Source: Elusimicrobiota bacterium
GTDB lineage: Bacteria > Elusimicrobiota > Elusimicrobia > Elusimicrobiales > UBA9959
Assembly (NCBI GenBank): GCA_016234365.1
Contig: JACRER010000029.1
Location: 1-45,295, forward strand
Reading direction: 5' to 3'
DNA: 45,295 nucleotides
Of the stretch, positions 38,715-45,295 are shown piece by piece. The notes under the pieces were generated by a model. That model was given only the letters and a program-made list of their open reading frames with translations, was not told the DNA's origin and searched no databases. The position numbers and the translations under genes were made by a program. Numbering within the stretch: position 1 is the stretch's first letter; the number at the start of each line of letters is the position of its first letter.

Positions 38715-41444
38715 TCAGGAATTGTTAAAGATCTTTCCTATTGCGAGCAAAAGCGTATCGTTCTCGAAAGGCTTACGCAAAAGAACGGTTTCGCCCGGCT
38801 TCCCGGCATGTCCGGGGATCACGGGTTCCGAATAACCGGTAATATACAACACCCGCCCGCTATTTTTCCAGGAAAGCTTCTCCGCTAGTTCATAGCCGTT
38901 AAGCCCGGGCAGAGTTACGTCGGTGATCAGCAGGTCGGGAGCAGGTTCGCCGGAAGAATTGGCGGCCAGCGCCTCCTCGGCCCTGGAAAACACCGAAGGA
39001 CGATAACCATACTCCAGCAATAACCTTGAAATGTGGTTGCGCAGTTGCTCGTCGTCCTCTACCAGCCATATGCGCTCGCCGCGGCCTTTCGCCGGGGGCG
39101 CGGCAAGGGCGGGCGCCGAGGCCGCGATATCGCCGGCGGGGCGGGCCGGCAGGTAAATCCGGAACATGCTGCCTTTGCCCGGGGAACTGGAAACAGTCAC
39201 CCCGCCGCCGTGCTGCTTGGCGATGCTGTAAACCACGGAGAGGCCCAGCCCGGTGCCTTTGCCTTCTCCCTTGGTGGTAAAGAACGGGTCGAATATTTTA
39301 GAGAGCACGGCCTCGTCCATGCCGCCGCCGGTGTCGCGCACCGAGAGCACCACCATCTCCCCTGCGGGGATGGTCGGCGGCAGGTCGGGCGCCGCCGCAA
39401 CGGAGGTGGTTATGGTTATTTTTCCGCTGCCGGGCATGGCATCCCTTGCATTCACTACCAGATTCATCACTATCTGTTCTATCTGAACCTGGTCGGCGTA
39501 CACGTGCGGAAGATCACGCAGCAGGTCCAGCTGGAATTCTATATTCTCGCCGGTCAGCCGGGAGAGCATTTTCTGCATGTTCAGGATCAGCGGGTTCAGA
39601 GTCAGCACCTTCATCTCCGGGCGCGACTTGCGGCTGAAAGTCAGGAGTTGCCGCGTTATGCCCGCGCCGCGCTGCGCGGCTTTTTTTATTTCTTCCAGGT
39701 CCGCCGCAAGCTCCGTGCCGCCGTAGTTGCCGCGCAGCAGCATGTCGGCGTAGCCGAGTATCGCGCCCAGGACGTTGTTGAAGTCGTGGGCCACGCCGCC
39801 CGCCAGGCGCCCGAGCGTTTCCAGTTTCTGGGCCTGCAATAGCTGGGTCTCAAGAATAGACTGTTCGGTTATGTCCCTTTGCACCGAAGCGAAAGCCCTT
39901 ATGTCGCCGTTTTCGCCCTTTACCGGGAAAATGACGCAATCCATTTTAAGCGGCGAGCCGTCTTTTCTCTTGTTGGTCACCCGCTGGGACCAGACTTTGC
40001 CGCCTGTTATGGCGCTCCAGAGGCTTCGGGCCGTATCCCTGGGCTTCTCGTCGCTTTTAAGGATATTCGGCGTTTTTCCCAGCGATTCCGCTCTTGTGAA
40101 CCCGGTGATCCGTTCGAACGAGCGGTTGACGTACTTGATCTTGCCGTCGGTCCCGGTTATGATGACCGCGTCGAAAGCCTGCTCCAGCACGTCCGAGAGC
40201 AGCGCTTTTTCGTCTTCGGCGAGCCGGCGCTGGATTATCCCGGAAAGAATGCCCGCCATGCTTTGCAGGAAAAAGACCGCGTCTTTATCCTCTTTATGCC
40301 CCTGGCCGGTATAGATCGTAAAAGCGCCCAAAGTCTTTTTTTCGGAAACTATCGGCACGCAGTAATGCCCGTGCGGCGGCATGTGCGGATATTTGGTCTC
40401 GTGCCTCTCGTCCAGCCCGTCGGCAAAGACCACCTGTTTAGTGGCGGCGGCCCTGCCGCAAAGGCAGTGCCCCGAAGGCACCATGGCGCACTTCTCCAGC
40501 AGGGGCGGCGGCAAGCCTCTTTGCGCCTTCATGTGCAATGCTCCGGTTTCCGGGTCCGCCAGGAAAATGGCTCCTTTGGCGGCCAGTCCAGGCCAGGGCG
40601 TGGAAAGCATGTTTTCCAGAAGCCGGTCCAGCAGGGTGTCCAGCGGCAGCCGTTCCAGCGAAAGTGAAAGAAGGGAATTTATCGCGGTCTTTATCTGAAG
40701 GTTGCTGTTCATGGAATCGCGCATGGTGCTGAAGTTGCGGATCATGTCGCCGAGTTCGTTGCTGGGGGCGGGGATATGGATCTCCGGAAATTTACCCGCG
40801 GTTATTTCGGCTGTCAGGTCCGCTATGGCGCGGATAGGGGCCACAAGACCCTTTTGCACGCGATAGATAGCGAGGAGCGTTATGCCAAGACTGAGCAGCA
40901 GAAAATAGGACATGGCGCTGCGCGAGGACTTTAATTTTGCTTCGGTGAGCAGCCTGAGCTGGAGCGCAGCATTCTCGCACAGCAGAAGCATTTCGGAGGA
41001 GCCGGCTTCCAGGGAAGCCGCCCCCGCCGCAGGGACAGGCGGCCTTGTGGGCGAAGCGAGTGCCAGGACGGATGCCTTATATCGCTTCCATGCAAGCGCC
41101 TCTTTCTCCAGCGCCTCGCCCAGCGGGCCGCTGACGCTTTTTTTGGCGAAGTCTTTTCCCTGAAGTGAGGCCAGGGCGACGTCGAATTGCGCCAAGGCGC
41201 TTTTCAGCTCCGGGCGGTCGGCGTCCGAACCGCTCTGCACCTTAAGCGCGAGAAAAGCTATTCGCTGCGTCAGCATACGCTGGCGGCCCACCATATCCAG
41301 GTAGGGCGCGGTTGAGAGGAGGTCGTTCTGCATCCTGGTGTGAAGCAGATAACTGGCGGCGAAAAAGACGACCAGGAAAACGTAAAACGCCGCTATTTCA
41401 GCGAGCAGCGAACGCGAGAACCGGATGTTAAGCAAGCATTTCAT
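38715..41444 (-). CDS. PilJ-like hybrid sensor histidine kinase
   Basis: This 909-residue protein has an N-terminal transmembrane helix and a PilJ/nitrate-sensor-type periplasmic domain (about 40-170, MVGRQRMLTQRIA). A second helix, HAMP, GAF (about 255-405) and PAS (about 415-535) follow. HisKA has the His in GGVAHDFNNVLGA, the NtrB-type box. HATPase_c is canonical (NLVVNARDAMPGSG, VRDTGGGMD, GTGLGLSVV), and the C-terminal receiver has its Asp in LLITDVTLPGLNG. The minus-strand TATAAT at 41486-41481 is a likely -10 element. The target regulator is not encoded nearby. Confidence 0.92.
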   Translation of the reverse strand: MKCLLNIRFSRSLLAEIAAFYVFLVVFFAASYLLHTRMQNDLLSTAPYLDMVGRQRMLTQRIAFLALKVQSGSDADRPELKSALAQFDVALASLQGKDFAKKSVSGPLGEALEKEALAWKRYKASVLALASPTRPPVPAAGAASLEAGSSEMLLLCENAALQLRLLTEAKLKSSRSAMSYFLLLSLGITLLAIYRVQKGLVAPIRAIADLTAEITAGKFPEIHIPAPSNELGDMIRNFSTMRDSMNSNLQIKTAINSLLSLSLERLPLDTLLDRLLENMLSTPWPGLAAKGAIFLADPETGALHMKAQRGLPPPLLEKCAMVPSGHCLCGRAAATKQVVFADGLDERHETKYPHMPPHGHYCVPIVSEKKTLGAFTIYTGQGHKEDKDAVFFLQSMAGILSGIIQRRLAEDEKALLSDVLEQAFDAVIITGTDGKIKYVNRSFERITGFTRAESLGKTPNILKSDEKPRDTARSLWSAITGGKVWSQRVTNKRKDGSPLKMDCVIFPVKGENGDIRAFASVQRDITEQSILETQLLQAQKLETLGRLAGGVAHDFNNVLGAILGYADMLLRGNYGGTELAADLEEIKKAAQRGAGITRQLLTFSRKSRPEMKVLTLNPLILNMQKMLSRLTGENIEFQLDLLRDLPHVYADQVQIEQIVMNLVVNARDAMPGSGKITITTSVAAAPDLPPTIPAGEMVVLSVRDTGGGMDEAVLSKIFDPFFTTKGEGKGTGLGLSVVYSIAKQHGGGVTVSSSPGKGSMFRIYLPARPAGDIAASAPALAAPPAKGRGERIWLVEDDEQLRNHISRLLLEYGYRPSVFSRAEEALAANSSGEPAPDLLITDVTLPGLNGYELAEKLSWKNSGRVLYITGYSEPVIPGHAGKPGETVLLRKPFENDTLLLAIGKIFNNS

Positions 41445-41620
41445 GTGTGCGCCCCTGACGGTGTATGTCGAACTTTTTCAATTATAATATATTGCAAGGG
41501 GAGCTTTGTGCCGCTTAAAAAAAGGGGGGGAACACGGAGCGCATCAAACGCTTGTGCCGCAGTGCGCTGCCGCAAAGTGGACATCTGCGAAACGGCGCGC
41601 TCCGTACGGGATGGGCTGTT

Positions 41621-42463
41621 TTAGGCTGCCGGTTTGCCAATTGCAGCCGCCGCTGTCCTTGTAAGCCAGACGCCTATCAGCAGAACAAGAAAAGCCGCTA
41701 CAATAGTCGGCCCGGTGGACCAGTCCAGCCTCAGCGACATTTCTAGTCCGCCGAAACAGCCGACGATCCCGAACAGCCAGCCGAACATTATCCGCCGCGA
41801 CGTCCCCTCCACCGAGGTCATTGCCGCTACGGACGGGATAATGAGGAAGGCGAACACCAGCAGCACCCCGGCGACCTTCACCGAAGAGGTCACTATCAGG
41901 CCGAAGGTGGCGTAAAAAACAAAGTCCCACCACCAGAGTTTCATGCCCTTCTCCCGCGCCTTTTCCGGGGCTTCCGTAACCAGCAAGAGTTTCTTTCTGG
42001 CCAGCCAGTGGATGAAACCTATCACGGAATACAGCACGGCTATAAACCCGACCTCTTTCGGCGACACTGTGAGCAGCGACCCGGTGAGCATCTCCTTTAT
42101 TTCTTCGGTGCCGGTCGCGGCGTGTTCCAGCACTATCAGCGACAGGGCGATAGACCCGGCATAAGTGATGCCGATAAGCGCCTCTATGGGTACTTTCTCG
42201 CGCTTACTGCGGAACACCACGAACAACAGCGCACCCATAAGCGTGAACGACAGCGACATCAGGTAATTCTGTACCGGGAACCGCTCGCCCCAGCCCAGGA
42301 GAATGGCCACGCTCGAACCTAACGCCGCCACCTGGGCCAAAGACAGGTCCACAAAAATAACACCCCGCCTGACCACGTGATACCCCATGTAAGTATGTAT
42401 GCCGGTCAGGATCAGGCAGACCAGAAGCGCTATCGCCGCGAAGTGATACTGGAATATAAGCAT
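41621..42463 (-). CDS. Zinc/manganese ABC transporter permease
   Basis: This 280-residue membrane protein of the ABC-3 (ZnuB-type) family has seven or eight helices, with the conserved GYHVVRRGVIFVDLSLAQVAALG early and AGVLLVFAFLIIPSVAA near the end. It forms the channel of a metal-uptake transporter together with the binding protein encoded just upstream. It starts one base after the znuA-like stop. No ATP-binding subunit gene lies in this operon. Confidence 0.9.
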   Translation of the reverse strand: MLIFQYHFAAIALLVCLILTGIHTYMGYHVVRRGVIFVDLSLAQVAALGSSVAILLGWGERFPVQNYLMSLSFTLMGALLFVVFRSKREKVPIEALIGITYAGSIALSLIVLEHAATGTEEIKEMLTGSLLTVSPKEVGFIAVLYSVIGFIHWLARKKLLLVTEAPEKAREKGMKLWWWDFVFYATFGLIVTSSVKVAGVLLVFAFLIIPSVAAMTSVEGTSRRIMFGWLFGIVGCFGGLEMSLRLDWSTGPTIVAAFLVLLIGVWLTRTAAAAIGKPAA

Positions 42464-42464
42464 G

Positions 42465-43349
42465 TTATTTCCCGCCTTTGATCCGCGCCGTGATCTCGTC
42501 GAAATGCCTGAAATAGGAATCAGGGTTAACGTTCTCGCAGGAGGGCGAGAATTTATAAACCTTTATCCCGGTCTGCCTCGCCAGGAACTGCGGCGCGGCG
42601 TCCGGAAAATACATTTCCTGCAGAAGCACGGCTAGCCCGTCCTGTTTTATAAGGTCCACGAGTTCGGCCAGGTGTTTCGCCGTGGGCGGGATGCCGGGCA
42701 GGGGTTCCACATTCCCCGCCACCGCCAGGCCGAATGCGGCAGCGAAATAGACCCAGGAGGAATGGTAGCTTATGACCTTTTTCCCAGGCACCGCAGCCAT
42801 AGCGTCTTTCCAGCCAGGCAGGCGTTTTTCGGTCTCATCCTTAAAACGTTCGTAATTCTTTTGGTAATACGCGCCGTTCGCCGGGTCGGCTTTCGTCAGC
42901 GCGGCCAGCACGTTCCCGGCAATTATCACGCCGTTCGCCGGGTCCAGCCAGTAATGCGGATTCCCCTCGGGGTGCACGTCGCCCATCGAGGCGTCCACTT
43001 TCCCCGCCGGTTTTTGCAGGGTCTGTATTCCGTTGGAGCAATCCACTACCGTCAGCTTATTATTACGCGAGCCGTCTATTATGGCGTTGGACCATTGGTC
43101 CAGCGCCAGCCCGACCTTAAGATATATGGCCGCGCGCGATACCCTTATCATATACGACGGCAGCACCTCCACCGCGTGAGGATTCGCGTTGTTCCGGCCT
43201 ATCGCGAATACTTCCACCTTGTCGCCGCCGACATACGCCGCTATGGACCCCAGGTCCGGCAAAGCCGCCGCGATCTTCAGCGGCGCGGCGGATAAAGGCA
43301 GTATGGAAGCGAACACTACGGCAGCCAAAGAGATAAGATATTTTTTCAT
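42465..43349 (-). CDS. Zinc-type ABC transporter substrate-binding protein
   Basis: This 294-residue protein has a signal peptide (YLISLAAVVFASILPLSAA) and the ZnuA-type fold: NANPHAVEVLPS with the first His, GNPHYWLDP with the second, and VISYHSSWVYFA with the third. The Asp that many cluster A-I proteins use as fourth ligand is not clear; the region reads KFSPSCENVNPDSY. ATG 43349 follows AAAGGA and gives the signal peptide; a longer frame adds an artefactual basic stretch. It should capture Zn or Mn in the periplasm. Confidence 0.9.
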   Translation of the reverse strand: MKKYLISLAAVVFASILPLSAAPLKIAAALPDLGSIAAYVGGDKVEVFAIGRNNANPHAVEVLPSYMIRVSRAAIYLKVGLALDQWSNAIIDGSRNNKLTVVDCSNGIQTLQKPAGKVDASMGDVHPEGNPHYWLDPANGVIIAGNVLAALTKADPANGAYYQKNYERFKDETEKRLPGWKDAMAAVPGKKVISYHSSWVYFAAAFGLAVAGNVEPLPGIPPTAKHLAELVDLIKQDGLAVLLQEMYFPDAAPQFLARQTGIKVYKFSPSCENVNPDSYFRHFDEITARIKGGK

Positions 43350-43368
43350 AATTTTCCTTTTCAGTACT

Positions 43369-44430
43369 TTAGAACTGATGCGCCTTATGCGGCCCCATGC
43401 TGAACAGCACCTGGAGCATGACGGTGTGCACGGCGGGGTTATTCTCGGGTTTGAAACGCTCACAGGTAAGCCGGAGCAGCGTCGTCTCTTCAAGCAGCGA
43501 GTATCCTAAGAAACCTTTTATGGCGCTATTCGTAAGGTTCTTGTTCTCCACCGGATTATACTGGTCGTAGATAACGCCGGCGTTCCACCTTTGCTTGAAT
43601 TTCAGGTCGGCGAAGGCGAAAAACCCCTGCCTGCCCATATGGCTGGTGTCGCCGGTGGTGGTATCCACGACCACGCTGCTGTTGTTATAGAAATACTCGC
43701 CCTGCAATGTGAGACTGGTCAGGCTGGAGAACGGGATCTTGGTCTTGATATCCGCGCCATAAACCGCGGTCTTCGTGCCCCATTGCACATTGTTAGTCCC
43801 CTGTGTCGCGGACACGCCGATATCCAGCGGTGCAACATCACCCAATAGTAAGGAATTCTTCCAACGCGCCACCCAGCCGGCCGCCGCCGCGGTCTCGTCC
43901 GGGTGGAACGACGCGCCTTTAATAACGTCCGCCGAAATGTCCGAGGCCCAGTTTCCGGTCGTAGGCAGCAGGTAGGACGCGCGCGTGCCGACATCGTTGA
44001 ACCCGTCCTCTCCCGGCAGCATGGCCCCCAGCGCCCTCGGCGCCTCGTTGAACGGATAGGCGTGCGGATGGAGCGGGTTCAGGTTGCCGAACCCTAAACG
44101 GTATTTGCCGCCCCTGAGAGCAAGCCCGTCGGGAAGGCCTTTTATAACGTCTATGTACGCCTCCTCAGTGCCCAGCCCCTCGTCGCCCACGGAAAACACG
44201 AAAACTCCTTTTGCGTAGGGGTTCAGGTAGGAATCTATCTGTATCTCAGTCTCGCCAAGTTCGAGCGTCGGCTTGTGGGCGTCCGCGGCGGTTTTGGCGT
44301 CGTGGTATTTATACAGTACCTGCCCGATCACGGAAATATCTGGATTGACCACCCCGGCGCGCAGCCCCCCGGGACCTGCCAGTAAAAAAAACATAAAACA
44401 GAAAGCTGCAATCACGCGTACGTTAAACAT
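43369..44430 (-). CDS. Putative outer-membrane porin of the metal operon
   Basis: This 353-residue protein has a signal peptide (VIAAFCFMFFLLAGPGGLRA) and a beta-strand-rich mature part with YSLLEETTLLRLTCERF and other alternating strands. HPHAYPFNEAPR and QTRW-like positions fit porins found beside zinc ABC genes. It is the first of three genes (porin, binding protein, permease). It probably lets metal through the outer membrane; the family name is uncertain. A TTGTAA-N16-TATATA promoter is possible near 44490-44470 on this strand. Confidence 0.7.
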   Translation of the reverse strand: MFNVRVIAAFCFMFFLLAGPGGLRAGVVNPDISVIGQVLYKYHDAKTAADAHKPTLELGETEIQIDSYLNPYAKGVFVFSVGDEGLGTEEAYIDVIKGLPDGLALRGGKYRLGFGNLNPLHPHAYPFNEAPRALGAMLPGEDGFNDVGTRASYLLPTTGNWASDISADVIKGASFHPDETAAAAGWVARWKNSLLLGDVAPLDIGVSATQGTNNVQWGTKTAVYGADIKTKIPFSSLTSLTLQGEYFYNNSSVVVDTTTGDTSHMGRQGFFAFADLKFKQRWNAGVIYDQYNPVENKNLTNSAIKGFLGYSLLEETTLLRLTCERFKPENNPAVHTVMLQVLFSMGPHKAHQF

Positions 44431-44517
44431 ATGCGTTCTCCTTTGAAACGGAGCGCAAGAGCTCCGCCTATATATCGGTATTATGGGTGATTACAACGCC
44501 CGCACAGCGGCTCGGCG

Positions 44518-44820
44518 TTATATTATGTAAGAGGGACCGGGAGGTGCCCGGCTTAAAAAGATAGGACGACAAACGCGGAGCGTCGGAATATACACATTCC
44601 CGAAAGCTTCCGCAATTACTGTAAAATCGCAAGTCAGCGCGGGTCCGGCAACAGGGGACACCACGCCATGCCCGCCGGCAAGCGCGGCGCAGACCTCGCA
44701 CGAGCCCTGATGCGGGAAAAGCAGGTCGATGATCGGGTCGGCGACGACGCCGAAAGCAAAAGCGCCCAATAGCAGCGCGCAGCTTGTCTTGCGAAAAATT
44801 GAAATAACAGCCAGCTTCAT
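44518..44820 (-). CDS. Small secreted protein of unknown function
   Basis: This 100-residue protein has a hydrophobic N-terminus (TSCALLLGAFAFGVVADP), then HQGSCEVCAAL with a Cys pair, and ends SRAPPGPSYII. The layout resembles DUF2946-type envelope proteins found near metal-transport genes, but the match is weak. It precedes the metal operon by about 90 nt on the same strand. Its start codon is almost leaderless. Confidence 0.55.
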   Translation of the reverse strand: MKLAVISIFRKTSCALLLGAFAFGVVADPIIDLLFPHQGSCEVCAALAGGHGVVSPVAGPALTCDFTVIAEAFGNVYIPTLRVCRPIFLSRAPPGPSYII

Positions 44821-44829
44821 TACCAGGAA

Positions 44830-44859
44830 ATACTACCCTTAATCAAACCTGCCAGTCAA
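44830..44859 (-). promoter_or_regulatory. Promoter for the small secreted protein
   Basis: On the minus strand, TTGACT (44859-44854) and TAGTAT (44835-44830) are 18 bp apart. Transcription should start near 44823, about 3 nt before the ATG at 44820, and no ribosome-binding site is visible. Confidence 0.55.
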
Positions 44860-44934
44860 TCCCGCCCGTTCCTGAGCTGTTTGCCGGCCGCGCCGCGTGG
44901 CCGACCGTGCGGCATCTCGCGGATAAGATCGGCC

Positions 44935-45060
44935 TACCGCTTCCAAAAGACGACAGGGGAGCGGTATTTATAGAGAATCCGCAGGATGTGAGGCAAAGTA
45001 GTGTCGAACTTGCATCCTGAGACTCCGCCCTGTTTGAAGACCCGCTTTGGCGGGTTTTTT
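44935..45060 (+). ncRNA. Candidate small RNA ending in a terminator
   Basis: Between two genes lies a strand with three stems: TACCGCT/AGCGGTA (44935-44941 and 44960-44966), CAGGATG/CATCCTG (44982-44988 and 45013-45019) and the terminator at 45041. No coding frame is credible and no upstream gene points this way, so the terminator implies a separate transcript. No convincing promoter is seen. Confidence 0.3.
45041..45060 (+). terminator. Rho-independent terminator
   Basis: CCCGC (45041-45045) and GCGGG (45050-45054) form a stem over a TTTG loop followed by six T. This is a textbook intrinsic terminator on the + strand, lying just ahead of the pilin promoter. Confidence 0.8.
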
Positions 45061-45081
45061 GATTCCGGCAAAAAGTTGCTG

Positions 45082-45110
45082 TTGACACGCACCGGCGATT
45101 AAGGTAAATT
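45082..45110 (+). promoter_or_regulatory. Predicted pilin promoter
   Basis: TTGACA (45082-45087) and TAAATT (45105-45110) are 17 bp apart. Transcription would begin near 45117, giving a 5' leader of about 56 nt before the pilin start. The full-consensus -35 box suggests strong expression. Confidence 0.65.
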
Positions 45111-45172
45111 TACCAGAACCCCGCGGGCATTATTTATATATCATCCATGGGGGTAAGTTAAGGAGGGAGTTA

Positions 45173-45295
45173 ATGAAGAACATGAAGAAAGGTTTCACCC
45201 TGATCGAGCTGATGATCGTCGTCGCCATCATCGGTATTCTGGCGGCTATCGCCATACCGAAGTTCGCCGACCTGATCAACAAGTCCAAGGAAGGC
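45173..45295 (+). CDS. Type IV pilin-like protein, N-terminal part (cut by window edge)
   Basis: The first 41 codons encode a class III signal: a short basic leader (MKNMKKG), cleavage before Phe, the conserved Glu5 in [10 protein letters not shown] and the hydrophobic alpha-1 helix [17 protein letters not shown]. Prepilin peptidase would cut between Gly and Phe and methylate the Phe. It begins after AAGGAGG. PilB encoded earlier in the window could be the motor. The gene continues beyond the window. Confidence 0.95.
   Translation, partial: MKNMKKGFTLIELMIVVAIIGILAAIAIPKFADLINKSKEG

Noticed and set aside
44516-44531. Zur-box-like GTTATATTATG upstream of the metal operon
   Set aside because: It lies at the end of the small secreted gene and fits the Zur palindrome only with an inserted base.
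1-45295. CRISPR arrays, insertion sequences, integrases or rRNA genes
   Set aside because: No regularly spaced repeats, transposase or integrase frame or rRNA sequence was seen. The island at 23578-26782 has no recombinase of its own.

Overview
The window is a GC-rich, gene-dense bacterial chromosome segment from a diderm (Gram-negative) organism. This follows from secreted outer-membrane beta-barrel proteins, a lipoprotein signal, MurC and a PilB-type pilus assembly ATPase. A consensus type IV pilin starts at the right edge. With the FlgD-like C-terminal domain on a secreted protease, this recalls Elusimicrobiota; that placement is inference, since no 16S rRNA gene is present. Several promoters fit the sigma-70 pattern closely (TTGACA/TTGTAA-like, 17-18 bp, TATAAT-like), and at least three lie so near the start codon that the mRNA should be almost leaderless.

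Layout. 1-16250 (+): core genes: the end of a sensor kinase, a LysM/FecR protein, a TPR protein, a THEP1-family NTPase without its P-loop, murC, rsmA, a glycosyltransferase, an M24 peptidase, LemA, an M48 protease, efp with an unusual tip loop, a HAD phosphatase, a subtilase, a DUF192 protein, pilB and a barrel protein. The block ends at a perfect 26-bp palindrome shared with the convergent smpB. 16250-20319: smpB, tRNA-Ser(GGA), a decayed response regulator, an intact response regulator and a hybrid kinase. 20336-23610 (-): a six-gene operon (padR, Cys-rich protein, TauE/SafE, CGGC protein, PAP2 phosphatase, MenA) read from a near-leaderless promoter.

23578-26782 is an AT-richer accessory island bounded by two direct copies (about 168 bp, four differences) of the padR promoter and first codons. 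It holds secreted proteins of unknown function, a MntA/HepT toxin-antitoxin pair and a chimeric 48-codon ORF fused to the second promoter copy. To its right (26839-32175, +) come DUF1302 and DUF1329 envelope proteins with a sensor kinase and response regulator.

32243-38583 (+) is a redox and oxygen-defence region: korA, a CarF/PEDS1-type plasmanylethanolamine desaturase homologue nested between korA and korB, korB (lacking one expected Fe-S cysteine), a lipoprotein-type superoxide dismutase with a second internal start, a desulforedoxin-like protein, bacterioferritin, a rubrerythrin-like protein and a secreted YHS/heavy-metal-binding protein. A PilJ-like hybrid kinase (-) follows, then a zinc-type ABC operon (-) with porin, binding protein and permease but no ATPase. 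The window closes with a possible small RNA, a terminator and the promoter and start of a type IV pilin.

The strongest candidates for something new are the korA-carF-korB arrangement, the duplicated PadR control region with its chimeric ORF, the P-loop-less THEP1 protein beside murC, and the EF-P tip variant.
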